A program made the position numbers and the translations under genes. From Melanocharis versteri (Eukaryota > Chordata > Aves > Passeriformes > Melanocharitidae), in the NCBI GenBank assembly GCA_013397845.1, contig VZTG01004619.1, positions 558,001 to 622,000 on the forward strand: a DNA stretch of 64,000 bases. The letters run 5' to 3'. The stretch's first letter is position 1. Each line of letters opens with the position of its first letter. Shown in pieces: positions 14,301 to 26,644 of the stretch. Below the pieces are notes generated by a model. That model saw only the letters and a program-made list of their open reading frames with translations. It made no database searches and was not told where the DNA came from.

Positions 14301-17154
14301 TAGAAAACCAGCAGAAGTGAACATTGGAGTTTTAGTGGCATTTATACGACCATCTGTTCTGGGATCCATGAAGATGGCAGTGCTGACTTGTGTACACCTT
14401 GCAGAGAGGTAATTACATCACGGAGAACAGCAAGTACCAGAGAGGGCAAGGAAGACCTCATGGCTAGCAAAGGAGAGATGTTATGCCAGAGATAGCAGAG
14501 CTCATACCCACCACCCCGCTACTGATTTGGTCAGGTAGAGCCTCCGATAAATGCAGGCAAAAGAAAAGACATGACAAAGCAGACCAGCAGTTGAAACTCA
14601 GAATAGTTGTGGTAGTTCTTTCTGATTCATGTGCTGAAAGACTGGTAGTAAAAATTTTCCAGCTTCATGAACATGCTACTGAGATTGCAATCAAAAGTCC
14701 CTTAATTTCTGCACAGCAAAATACTGCTTTTCCTGGAAACGGAAGTGTGTTGAATTCTGACTTGGAAAAAGCAATCACAGTAGCACTAAAAAAAAAAAAA
14801 AAATTGCAGAAGGCAAGGTTTGGTTTTCATGTTATCAGTACGAACAACTGCACTAATCACCATTTTTCATTATACTTGCAATGATTTTGGTGCTGCCACA
14901 GTTTCTGGCCTTATACAAACTGCAGACAATGTTTTCCTATTCATGTTGTCCCCCTTTCACGTAACTTGAAAAGTTCCAGGGGCGATGTACTGGTGAACTC
15001 AGTTTTATTTTCAATCGTCATATAAACACTTCTTAGACAATGAAATCTCAACAAAGTTATTTTTATGATTTTTTGGGGCACAAATAGTAACTGCCAAAAC
15101 ATTCATCAGGTTTATTTATCTGCTTTCTGGAATAAATTAGATATAGAAAAAAGTGTACTGTAATTTGGTGAATGATGGCTTTTTTTGTAATATAATAATG
15201 AGAAAGCTTTTTAAAATGTATCTGAAAGAGAAGGCTAGAACTGAAGAGAATACAGAAGATTATTTTAGGGTGGGATAGGATGAAATCCAAAGAGCAGGGT
15301 AAGATCAAAAAACAAACAGGATCCTGTATATACTGTGGAAGAAGTAATGAAAATAAATTGAAGCTTGAGGGAAGGATGGAATGGAAAAGGACAAAACTAA
15401 TAATTTATTTACCAATCCAGTCATTTAAAATTCTAATTTATGTACCCATCTCTCTCATTCTGTGCTGTGTGTAACAAAACTTTCGTCAATACAATACAAA
15501 GACATCAAGTCCTTGAGCTTTGTCCTCCTCTTCCCCTGGAAGCACTGGAGGATATTTTATTGATGATTGCTCCTGCCTCAGATCTCCCTCATCTGAAGGT
15601 GAGGAGGCAGTGAAGAAGCTGAGCAAGAGCCATTATCATCATCTTTGGCTCTGATCCCTTTACTTCAGACTGTCTCTAGAAACGGGTTTGGAAATACCTG
15701 AAGAGAAATGAGCTCACTGGGGAAATTCTCAGCTTCAAAAAACCAAATACCACTAACAACCACCCCGCAATAAAAAAAAACTCTCAAAGAAGCTAATTTC
15801 TTTCAGGACACTTTCTTTTCATGATGCTGCCAGTTGGAAGAGCTATTGCTGTGTAACTGCTCTAACCTTGGTCTGTGTTGGCAGGGCACGCAGCTGTAGA
15901 GCAGAGCAGAGTGCTGCTGTGCAGTGAGCGTGATGGTTCCCACCTGCTTCCCTCGAGGGACTTCTGTGCCTCTCTTAGCTCAGCACCGCAACACTGGACA
16001 TTATGGAAGCCTTAGATTTACAGTACAAAGTACTGTGCCTCCAAATGCTGTGTCTGTGATATTAATGACTCTCGCTTCTGCTCTGCAGTCTGAACCCAGG
16101 GTTTACACATGCTAATAATCATTTCATAACACATAGACATCCTCTTATGTCTCCTATTAACATATAGTTCGTTCTCAAAAATATTTTAAGGTACAAATTA
16201 AAACCACTATATTTACCCTTCATCTAATATTGTTAAACAGTGATTTTTTTTCAAAATATTTTATAAACTTATTACTCTGATGTTTCGAAAACTGAGGCCG
16301 CTACACTCCAAGAATAAGTGAATCACTCTGCTCATTAATTTTATAGGTGGTAGTGAAACTCTCACCACAGTAATTTATAATCTGGTATTATCTAAACTCC
16401 CGTAGAGAAATATACAGCATAAAAATACTTGAGATGAGCTGAGAACTTCAGAATAGATTTATCAAACACATTATTTGATAAAGCACAACAGGACTTGTGG
16501 AACATATTTCACCAACCTCATATGAAACTTCATAGTAACATAAAATATTAAAAGAAAACAGCCTTAGAAACAACTCCCAACTGCTTAAAGCAATGGCGAA
16601 TCATGACAATAAAGGCAAATCTATGATCAAAATGATCAACTCAACAAGAGTGAGATTTTCTACAGATAGTTCTATGTACCTACATCACTTTGCATGTAAT
16701 CACCATCTTGGTAATAATCTACTTTCAAGAAAACCAAACAAATAAGCATAGCATATATTTCAAACAAAAGTATCCATTATTAAATAGATATTTAACCACT
16801 ACATTGTTACAGACATACCGGAATCCTAACACAAATAAACCTCATTCAGAATGCAACTTGATTTTATTAATTGGCTGTCTGTTTCCAAATAATAATTCTC
16901 CCTCAACTTATAATTCAACTGGGTTTTCCAGTTTAAAAACATTTTTTTTTTTCTGTGTAACACTAGCGATGACTTGAACATGCTTTTAGTCAAATTTTAA
17001 CCTTCTCAGGTGAAAAATCCTTTCACTGAAAGCTGATATTTGTGAACTCTGTACATTCTTGTCTGGTTTGGTCCCATTTTCAATTCAAACAGGTAATAAA
17101 ACTTTCAGTCTTAAACTGAGAATCTGAAATCACAAAACAACCTGAAACTGATTT
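11322..17154. other. Intergenic sequence, no gene recognised
   Basis: No gene is recognised. A plus-strand frame of 133 codons at 14483-14884 runs through a 16-base A homopolymer (14788-14803) and looks accidental. The plus strand is markedly purine-rich at about 12420-12590 and 12898-12990, which produces Phe/Ser-rich shadow frames on the minus strand. T-rich runs occur at 13790-13821 and near 16941-16952. Confidence 0.55.
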
Positions 17155-17195
17155 TTTATTTAAGTACCTTGTTTTCATTCAGTACATTTTTTATT
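17155..17195 (-). other. Candidate polyadenylation signals for the TAS2R gene
   Basis: Two AATAAA hexamers lie on the minus strand at 17190-17195 and 17155-17160 (TTTATT on the plus strand). They are about 185 and 220 bases past the receptor stop codon, a sensible 3'-UTR length for a single-exon gene. In AT-rich DNA such hexamers are common by chance, so assignment rests on position alone. Confidence 0.4.
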
Positions 17196-17379
17196 CTCAC
17201 TCTATATAAAGTACGATGGAAGGATCTGGAGTGGTGCACAAGTAAGGCAAAATTACATGTTATTTCAGATGCTCTGAAATATTAAGGAGGACTAGTCACA
17301 GAAATCTTTGGAAGATGAAATTTACCAGTTAAGAAAAAAGACAGCGAAACTATACATGTTAGTCTTGATTTCAGATCTC

Positions 17380-18345
17380 TTACTGGAGAGTGTTTCTCTC
17401 AAGCCTGGGGCTTGGAGGCTTATCTTCCGAATGGCACTTAAAATGCAGGCAAATTTTCCTAAATGCCAATTTCAGTTTTGAATTAACTATGATCAGGATA
17501 ATTGAGTGCATGGAAGAATATGCCTCAGCTACAACTAAGGATATTGCAACTTTCACAACATCTTTACTTTGAGACGTTGACAGTATCAGTAGAATTTGAG
17601 CTACAAAACTGGAAAGATACAGGATTAAGAATGAAATAATGGATTTAATAGCGGTTAGGTGAACATCTGTAATAGCATCCCTCAAAGTATCTGCATAACA
17701 TTGCATTGTCTTTCTGTGTTTCCACAGAGAATTAATTAACAGAGCTGAGGTCACCACAGAAATTACTAGAGGGAAAAAGGAACCCACTAAGTAAAGAAGC
17801 AGAAAGAAGAGATATGAACTATCCCAGTCCATGAACTGAGCTGTGCTATTTTCTCTGCAGTTCCCTGTTGAGCTGCATAGGCAAGTTCTGGGTGTAATCC
17901 ATAGTAAAGGAAGAGAAGTCATAGAAGAGATCACCAGTGATCCAAGAAGAAGCCATGGGACCATCCCAGCTATTCTGCACTTGATTTGCAGCAGCAGCCA
18001 GTGGGTGACTTTGATTATTTTTACACAATACAGTACATAGAGCCAGGTACTGAACCACAGGCTGGAATGGTTTGCAAACATCCACGCAGCCCTCAAGCCT
18101 TTGTACACTGAATCCAACTTAAACATATCTGCAAAGTAAAGACTGTGGATGTGCATCAGGACCGTCACCTGCAAGGTAAATCTTGATGTGCTCAGAAAGA
18201 TCAGGATCATATCAGCAGAAGAAATTTTTTTGCTTTTGATCCAGTTAATGGTATTAACAGTTGTAATAAATCCGTTTCCGATAAATCCGACAACAACTTC
18301 AAGAGCTACAATGCTTATTGAAATGATAAGAATTGGTGGCAACAT
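17380..18345 (-). CDS. TAS2R: Bitter taste receptor, TAS2R family (taste receptor type 2), intact single-exon gene
   Basis: This encodes a complete 321-residue seven-transmembrane receptor of the TAS2R (class T) family, about the usual family length of 300-330. Known members sit in the plasma membrane of taste and chemosensory cells and signal through gustducin-type G proteins. Visible family features: helix 1 with E16 and GNGFI (23-27, N24); helix 2 with FLSTSRF (50-56, R55); helix 3 W88 and the NHSSLWF stretch (92-98), ending LYVLYCVKII (102-111); an NST glycosylation sequon in extracellular loop 2 (N166) with cysteines 155, 157 and 163; helix 5 with P192 and SALLINSLWKH (200-210); helix 6 entry DVHLTAIKS (227-235); and helix 7 HSIILIIVNSKLK (280-292). 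The ATG is preceded by an in-frame stop ten codons upstream (18373-18375) and has A at -3, which supports this start. One uninterrupted exon is normal for TAS2Rs. The exact orthologue (for example a TAS2R39/40-like group) cannot be settled without a tree. No frameshift or premature stop is seen. Confidence 0.95.
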   Translation of the reverse strand: MLPPILIISISIVALEVVVGFIGNGFITTVNTINWIKSKKISSADMILIFLSTSRFTLQVTVLMHIHSLYFADMFKLDSVYKGLRAAWMFANHSSLWFSTWLYVLYCVKIIKVTHWLLLQIKCRIAGMVPWLLLGSLVISSMTSLPLLWITPRTCLCSSTGNCRENSTAQFMDWDSSYLFFLLLYLVGSFFPLVISVVTSALLINSLWKHRKTMQCYADTLRDAITDVHLTAIKSIISFLILYLSSFVAQILLILSTSQSKDVVKVAISLVVAEAYSSMHSIILIIVNSKLKLAFRKICLHFKCHSEDKPPSPRLERNTLQ

Positions 18346-18480
18346 CTTGCTGCTTTGGTCACTTCTGACTGATTAGCCCGTGTAGCTGTGCAGGATCTTA
18401 AGCAGTTCTGATGGTATCTGACTAGTCCCAGCTCCTCCCTGCTCACCTTATATCTAGGAACAAAAAGACATCTGGAAATG
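18346..18480 (-). promoter_or_regulatory. Presumed 5' flank / promoter-proximal region of the TAS2R gene
   Basis: This is the sequence immediately upstream of the receptor ATG on the minus strand. It holds the in-frame TAA at 18373-18375 and a weak TATA-like string (TATAAGG, minus strand, 18446-18452) about 100 bases from the ATG. That string is followed at once by GTGAGC, so AAG|GTGAGC could equally be a 5' splice donor of an untranslated exon. Neither reading is secure. Confidence 0.25.
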
Positions 18481-21400
18481 ATAGTGAGAAATTATTGATG
18501 TTCTTCCTGAATGTGCAAATCAGAGCAGGATTTAATAATTAACTCTAATATTTCACATGCATAAGATTTGCCTATGCTTTTCCTAAGGGGTGTGAGATAG
18601 CCAGCTGTATTAACCCGCCCACTTTGTGTCCAATAGTTTATATTCTTGTCTAGAGTGACAGAAAGCTCTGTGGCTCTCTGGTTACAGCAGTACCCAGCAA
18701 TGTGGAGGGGAATGAAATATGAAACTCAACTGAGGCAGCAGCACATGTCAGGAGACAAAGAGGTCTTATATTGTAACTAGTGTCTTTCAGGCTTTGTTGA
18801 AGGTCTGTAAATTATAACTGGGCCAATCAAATGGAACAGCTTTAACATTTAGAAAATTATACAGCCTCCAGCCTTATTCTAAAGGCGCACTCCAGACAAA
18901 AAAGCTGTCTTTATCCAAGGATTATTGCTACATTTAGCTGACCACTTCTTATATGCGGGCACATACTTGAGATCAAAAGATGACAGTAGCTTATGAGCAC
19001 TGAGGGCAAGCTAGTCAAGTAGAGCAGCCCACCTAGCAGAATGCTGTTAAAAACCCCACCCTCCACAGCTGTTTCACTGTCTCAGCTTCTATCTCACCTG
19101 CATGCCACACAGTTTGATAGTCTAAATAGCAAATTTTGACTTGTTCTGCTTTATGGAGTGAAAATGTGTCATCCATCTTCATCCATGTCTTTGGCTGATG
19201 CTGTAATGGGCACAGTCCAGAACAGTGGTGGGCCCCACTAACCAGCATTGTGCATTAGTGCTTATTTATAAACAAATATGTCTGGTTTAGCGAACAATGT
19301 GTCCTCACCCTCTCAATCCCGGACCCATGAATCCAACCTATGAATACAATATTGGAAAATTTATATTGTCAATATATTATTTCTTGAAATAGAGAAACTT
19401 TAAATACAATGAGGACTTTGAAAACAGGGTGAGAAGCAGCTGAGATCATCTGGGCACTGGAACAAGTCTGGAATTTTTTTTGGCAGCAAAATATTTACTG
19501 ATTTTGTGGGAAAGTTGATATATACTTCTGGAGTCCATTTCTCAACAGAGTAAAATCTTTCAAAGTGAAAGATAGATCGAGCTTCTAATCTGGAAGTGGT
19601 AAGAACTGTCAATTGGATTTACTGCTTATCATTACTTTCATGCTTCAAGTTTTTGTTGAATTACCAAGGAGACAACAAGTAAATAGCTATTCATTAACCT
19701 ATTGAAATTAAAAGCTAGATTTAAAATCTTAATAGCTTTTGTTTCTGTCGGTATCCATTAATATAAAATTTCATTTTAGGTCCTTGTAATCTCAAAAACT
19801 AGGAGCTTTTTTCTATTAAAAATGAACATACTTTTTGCATCACAACAATGCAAATTGCAAAAAAAGGAATTGAGACATATTTACAAAATATTATATACAA
19901 GTTTCAGATTTAAAAAGCCCAAAAGAATAAAAAAAACCAAGCAAACAAACAAATTTAAAGTAAGAACGCGTTGGTATGTTTACTTTTTCTAACGTTCTTT
20001 ACAAGAAGAATTCAAGAGTGGAAAAGGCACATCTTACTAAGGAAAAAAATCACAAAGTCTAACTCAATGACTATCGCGTATTTTAAAGCTATATGCCTAG
20101 AGCTTCCTGTATACAGAATGTACATTACATAACTATAGTAGTCAGTTACTTCAAAAATGTAGTTTTTAAGTTACTCAAGGGAACATGAAAATAACACTTT
20201 ATTTTTACATACTTATGAAAAAACAGCACTGCAACTATGAAGTGGGAGAATCTAAACCAGAAATACCATTCTAGAAGAGTGCATGACTAAAGCAAATTCT
20301 CAGATGTTCCAGCAGTTACAAAATTCTGTTCTATCTTTGTATCAAAAACGAGAATTTGAAATATAACAATATCTGAGTTTTACCTGCTTATTTAATTTTC
20401 CTGTAAGTGAGGCCCAAAGTGGGAACGATTTACTGAGAACAAAGTAACATTCCTACAGAAGAACAGTCCACCCTTGTGAGCTCCCATCAGCTCCTTCCGG
20501 AAGTAGCTGCCACTCACCCTGTATGCACCCTGGTGGTATTTAATCCTTCTCAGCTCAGGTAAAGGAAAGAGCCTGCTCCTCAGTGCTCTATCAGTGACCT
20601 CAGTCTAATGTGCTCTGCTCTACAGGAACGGCTTCTAAGTTTTCTCTTGCTCTGTGTCTCAGTAGCTCAGGAGCTCCACAATAAACTGCTATGCTCTCTG
20701 GGGGTTCTCCAGAGAATGAGTTCACTCATGCTTGTTGGTGACACACACAGGTGGGCACCAAGATGCAAAATGCTGGTTGATGTGTCACAGCAACTCGACC
20801 ACACCCGATGCTGGCTCTAGACTGGAAACGGTCATTGTCTCATCTCCTGGTATGCAGATCCTTGAATGCACTCATTTCTCTTCTTCCTCTTTCCTGACCT
20901 CACAGATAGGGTTGCCACATTTATGCTCATTAGCAGACCTCCTTTTGAGCTACAGAGTTAATCATCATGATTAAGCCAGATTTAACTGGCAGAGGAGACA
21001 CAAAAGATCCTGAAATATATCAGATTTCCTTGAACTTATCCTTTGAGAGAGCACTTGAGTGAATTTATAAAAGCAATTGAGTTACAAAGTAAAGCAGACC
21101 AGAATTTCTTAAAAATAATCACAATACAATGTTAGCATGACAAAAATTGTAAATACTAGAGAGAAATGTCTGAATTTATACAACAATTTCCCTTGGAGCA
21201 TAAATCTCACTCTACCCAGAGAAATCAGGTTCAACTCACAGATAGCACCTTTCCTCCTTTCATTCACGCATTCCAATTAACAACAGTAATAAAAATGCTT
21301 CGCACAATCAGTATAAGGGTTTTAATTGTTGAAGTAATAGAGAAATTTTTGCAGCAGAACAATCAGTTTCCAAATCTTGTAAAGCACTGCCTGTTCAGCA

Positions 21401-21892
21401 CATACGAGATCCACAATGTACCAACTAGTGGTATCTGGTTAATCTTTTGGTATTTTACTGTGAGCAAGAAGTGTGTGAATACAATTATTTCTGGTATTGT
21501 TCAGGAAGATGCATGCCTTGGAAATGTCACTGATGAATCATCCAACTATGGTCACAGATTCACAATTTTTAAGAAAAAGTAATTGTCTATGTCTTCATTG
21601 AGGATAAAAGAAATTACGACATGTCCAATACAACTGACTATTTCTTCTCTTAAATTTGTTGCTACTATTTTTTGAAGAGCTTTACTTTTGGTGTGATGTG
21701 ACAGGTACTCAGACTGCCACCACCCTTCGGTATCCTCACTCAGCTCTCATGCTGCAGTGTATCATTTGAGGCCATCCTCAACACAAAGCAAAATGCAGAT
21801 AAAATTTTAAAATTTAAGGCTTTATGATGTGATAGCTCCAGCGCATTCAGAAAACAAAGAACCAAAACTCAACATGTTAGAGATGCACAAGT
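18481..21892. other. Intergenic sequence upstream of the TAS2R gene, no gene recognised
   Basis: No second receptor, pseudogene fragment or other gene is recognised. A plus-strand frame of 138 codons (21166-21582) shows no familiar motif. The stretch at about 20450-20960 is less AT-rich than its surroundings, with a TATTTAA and an AATAAA, but I could not find paired termini that would make it an LTR. Confidence 0.5.
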
Positions 21893-22248
21893 TTCAGGGA
21901 GATCTTACAGCACCTTTCAGTGTCTAAAGTCACTAAAGAGAGCTGGACAGGGGCTTTTGATGAGTGTGTGGAGTGATAGGATAAATGGAAATGGCTTTTA
22001 ATAGAAATAGGGTAGATATAGTTTAAATATTAGGAAGATATTCTTTCCTGTGGTGGTGGTGAGGCGCTGGAAGAGGTTGTCCAGAGAGGCTGGGGTCTCC
22101 CCATCCCTGGATGTGCTCAGAGTCAGGATGGATAGAGCTTTGAGGAAGCTGGTCTACTGAAAGTTGTACCTGTAAATGGAAGTGGGGGTTGGAACTAGGT
22201 GGTCTTTAAAGTCCCTCCCAACTCAAATCATTCTATGATTCCATGATA
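21893..22248 (+). mobile_element. CR1 LINE retrotransposon, 5'-truncated 3' fragment
   Basis: The fragment starts in the ORF2 C-terminal coding region (GGGAGATCTTACAGCACC…) and runs through the 3' UTR. It includes the characteristic stretches for 'wound-down' ORF2 (GGTGGTGAGGCGCTGGAAGAGG), CCATCCCTGGATGTGCTCAG and GGTTGGAACTAGGTGGTC. It ends in the typical avian CR1 terminus ATTCTATGATTCCATGATA. Severe 5' truncation and absence of a poly(A) tail are normal for CR1. Confidence 0.93.
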
Positions 22249-25200
22249 ACTCAGTGACGGGATCCTGCAGTCTTTCTCCTGTCTCCTATCTAAAGGCAAA
22301 AGAATATCCAGATGTAATCCTGGAATTTCATTTTGAGATTATATCCAGAGAGAAAAATCATAGAAAAATTTCAACTTTTTACTTATGTCCTAATGATATT
22401 ATGACCTTTTTTGAAAAGTGTTGACCGTTTACTGATGACTAGCGTGTAATTCAACCGAAACTGATCTACAGGATGCACAAAACAGTTCAAGAAACCAAGA
22501 ACGAACATTACCTTGATCACAAAGATTCCATTTCCTGATGAAAAGAGACGAGGACATGAGAATAATTTATTATTGTTTGCTCATCCCTTGTGATAGAAAA
22601 AAAGGAAAAGAAAAACGTTTTATTTTGTGTTGGAGGAAGGACACTGCTTTCCAGAAAATCATAGTTAGTTAAATTCTGGTAGTGTAAGAGGCTACAAGAG
22701 TCTCATGACATTTGTTCACCTCTACATCATGAGCTCCTTAGCAAATAAGCTTTTTACAACCCATAGTAAATTGAGCACAGCATTTATTGTATCGTAAAGT
22801 CCATCTCTGATGGAAACCTCTGAGCACCAGCATGAGACAGTGAAGTATAACTAGTACTAAGATCCTTATACTGCAATAATTGAATAAAACAAATCATGGG
22901 GGAATACGTCTTGTAAAAGATGCACAAACTAGCCTACAAAAGAAAACTTGCAAAGATTATACAGGACACCCATCAACGTCTATGTTTAACAAACATGGCC
23001 AGAATCAGCATTTTTGGTTCTACTAATGGCTGATTGCATCTGTAACACTTTTTTAAATGGTTTATCGAGTGTTCCTCACATGTTTGACAAGGTATAGAAG
23101 GCTTGTGAATCTCAATAAAATATCCTGTCTGTGGAAAACAGGAATTAATTATGCTGCTGTTTAACACGCTCCAGACTTTATATGGTACAAAGAAGTAATG
23201 TTGCAAAATATCTCAAAAATTAGTGTGAAAGGGTGATAATCTGTTTTACCATTAATTTGCAGGTTGTCATGCTGCTATCATTATTGTACTGGAGATAATG
23301 TACTGTTAATTTCAGTACCACAAAATTATTCGTTATTTTTTTCTAGGAATTACTGTCGAAATGGAAGCCCCAACAGACTCAACTAATGGAAAGAGACCTC
23401 TGAAATTCGTCCAAGAGGTCAAGAAAATGAAACCATGTAAAACACAAGAAAAGGAAGACACAACTTTTATTTTAAAGAAGTAAGAATGCACACATACCCC
23501 AAAAGCAAGGAGCAATCAATAGCAACAAGCTAGTGAGGATAATCAGTTGCTCCCTGCCATGGTCAAAAGGAGATTAATATAAATGTTCATTAATTCAAGA
23601 CAGTATTTGTAAAGATGAGTTTATGGTTTATACCATACAAAATGTGAAAGGTTTGTGGACCTCCTCTGATCCTGCTGTTTCCTGCTATTAAGAGAGTCAG
23701 TATTTTGAAAGGAATGGAGTGCTTTACTGAGCCAGATTTCTCTACAAATCAAACAGAAAGACTTTGAACTTGGTTTACTCTATTGAGGAAAATGTTAAAA
23801 TAGCACACTAAAAGTTGAAAAATTATAGAACAATTAGCAAGCTTCTGTTAGAAAATATTATTTTCTTGATTGGTCCAGCTTCTCCATGGATTCAGGAAAT
23901 TTTCTTTTCTTTGCCCTCCTCGAGGGATGCTTTATCTCTCTGGCTTAAATAACTCTTGTTGTTGAAATAGGAATTGTTTTTCATATGTCCTTAACAAGAC
24001 CGAAAGGTTAGGCAGCTGCTTCTGTTTTCTCTTTCCCCAAAACATAGCTTCAAGAACAGGCCTCTTATTCTCCATATCCATTACATTTTATGGTTAGTGC
24101 ATGCCTTTTCACACCACTGGATTTTCCTGTTCACAAAGTTGTCAGAGACTACAGTGAAACTTCATGCAGTGATCCTTGCACTAGACTCAGCACTTACAAT
24201 TTGTGCTTAGCTGCATCCAAAGAATAAACACACAGTTCTTACACAGGTGACAGACTCGTATATTGGAGCATATTTTTTGAGTCAGGTTCCTTTATCTTGT
24301 GTTGCGTTTCAGATACCCTGCCATCACCAGCAGTTATCCATTTCATGACCTCAGTTTGGAAATAGTGTTCTTAAAATCTATCTCTATTCCTGAAAGTCTT
24401 TTTAGCATACACATGGTCTTAAGATTGCTTATAGACTACCAACACCTAAAGATAAGCACAATCCTTATAATGGATTTTTGTTACAAGTTGAGTTACTTCA
24501 CTTAATCACGGTTTGTGTACATAAAGTTCATGAAACAGAACCGATCTTTTCATTTCCGCTACCACTTCGGCTCCCCTCCTTCACTACCTATTTATTCTTG
24601 AATAATGAAAAAAGCACTAGGAAGTGAAAAAAACCCCCATAATTTAAAAGAAGTTACATATAGAGTGCTAAAAATTGCTTTCAGCTTCTTACAATGCAGT
24701 GGTGGACTGAAGAACGGAGACATATTGAAGAATTAAATCACTTTCTAAAATGTAAAAAATAATTACATCATGACAATACATTTTAATGTTCAGGTGAAGT
24801 AGTTTCATGTAAACTGCTTCATATATCGTTTTCTACTTGAAAGAAATGGTCTTTGACATTCTTTTAGGAATCCTGTTGTAGTCTTTGTAAATGATAATTG
24901 AAATAGAGAAAATATAAATCTCTGCTTCCTGTTGCAATTAATCTATCAAATAGAAGCACTCAGTGAAAAATGTTATGTGACTATATAATTAAAGAATTAA
25001 ACATCAGGATGCTGCATAGGCAACCCCAAATAAATATTTTTTTCATTAAAAATTTTAAGTGCTTACTTTTGCCAACTCCATAGCTTTAATGTAAATGTGC
25101 CTTGTAGTACATATAAATATTTAGACTATAAGACCTTCTGCAGGCCATGACCGTTTCAGTACAATTAGCAAACAGCCTCACACTGACTGATGCTGTGTTC

Positions 25201-26644
25201 ACTTGTTTTTGTGTAACCAATGTGTTATTTTTACAGCCAACTGCAATTCAAATCCCTTTCTCAATACTCTGCACCACCTGTGATGCAAATTTAAATTAAT
25301 CCTGATTTTCGTGACTTACTAACACTGACTCCAGCAGAGAGAGAATGTTATCTGTTCAGAAAAATTCACACCAGTATGAGGAAAGCAAAAGTATGTATCC
25401 TGATAATATTTTTTTTTATGCACACCATCTCAGTTACAGTCTTTGTACAACAGTGGGGTTGGGTTCACTCAGGTTTTTTAGTTTGGATTCCCAAACATAA
25501 AGAAAATTTAAAAATAAACTCCAGTTCAGTCACTTATTTTGCAGTAAGCAGATATCACATTGCTGGGAACATTTTCTTGGGGCAGCACAGTACAACAAAA
25601 CCGAACACGACTGCGTCCAGATATTATTTCTCAGTGTCCTATCAGCTTTTTAACTTCACATTAATGAAATGTTACTGTGTGTGATTACTAGAGCTCAGAG
25701 TGAATGATGCATGAATTAGAAAGCTGACAAACCCTTGAGAAAACGCTCAGCACAATGACACATCTGCTTACTCTATTCAAAGAGCAAAAATGACATTCTT
25801 CCCAGGTGAGAAGGATGGAGACAAATGATGGTCTCTTCCTAGGACTGACTTGGAATATAGTCAAAATCACAAAAATCTTGTGCATTCTTTCCCTATGTTT
25901 TAGGTTAAAATGCAAAAAACACAAAATCAATTTATCCAGTCAGAAATTAATTTCTACATGTGGATTTTTCCTGGAAGAGTTATAGTCATGCTTCTATAAA
26001 GTGAAGTACTAATTGAACTCTTCAGTGAAGGGGAATAGACAATTGTGGAGGATATAATCTGTGGGTGCATAAAAAACTCTTATAAGAAGAAGAACAATAG
26101 GGTTGATGATTTATTGTCTATTCCAGTACCTGAAATAGGTGACATAAGATGAAAGAGAAGTTAAACAAAATAAGGTGGTTTTCTAAATAACACAGAGGGA
26201 ATATGTGGAACTCTTTGTCAGAAGATATATCTGCAAGAAAGGTCTGCACGGATTCAAAGGATGAACGGACAAGCACATAGGAATGAAATCAATTGGGTGT
26301 TACTTAAATACATAAAAACCGTTTCTGGTTCACATAATTCCTGTAAAAGTAACAGAGAGTACAGAAGCAAGTAGAATTTATATTTGCCCAGTTTGTGCAA
26401 CCTTCCCTTGGCTCTCTGCTGCTATCAGGAAGAGATAACTGCACAGGCAGAACTTTGGTCCCAAACAATGTGACAGAAATAATGCTGGTGACTTATCCTG
26501 CCTCATGATATCTTTTAACAGTTTGCAAATTATGATAAGTCAGAGTTTTGGTTATATCCAACTATAGCCCCAGTGCCACATCTATAATTGCAGATATAAT
26601 TATAGCTGTGGAGAATGGAGGACTTCAGAAGGGAGAGTTACCCT
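22249..26644. other. Intergenic AT-rich sequence, no gene recognised
   Basis: No gene, RNA gene or classifiable mobile element is recognised. The open frames are at most 102 codons (25376-25684) and carry no familiar domain. A short AT-rich self-complementary stretch at 26582-26605 lies just before the next CR1. Confidence 0.55.

Noticed and set aside
14483..14884. 133-codon plus-strand open frame
   Set aside because: It passes through a 16-A homopolymer that encodes a poly-lysine run, and shows no known domain; most likely accidental.
18440..18455. AAG|GTGAGC on the minus strand as a 5' splice donor of a TAS2R untranslated exon
   Set aside because: A single donor-like string without an evident matching acceptor or transcript evidence; TAS2Rs are usually single-exon.
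20450..20960. Possible LTR with TATTTAA and AATAAA
   Set aside because: The two signals are about 150 bases apart and no TG…CA termini with flanking duplication could be found.
21166..21582. 138-codon plus-strand open frame, the longest after the receptor
   Set aside because: No recognisable domain, signal peptide or family motif, and no splice or promoter context. Its length is unremarkable for a 64-kb search in six frames.
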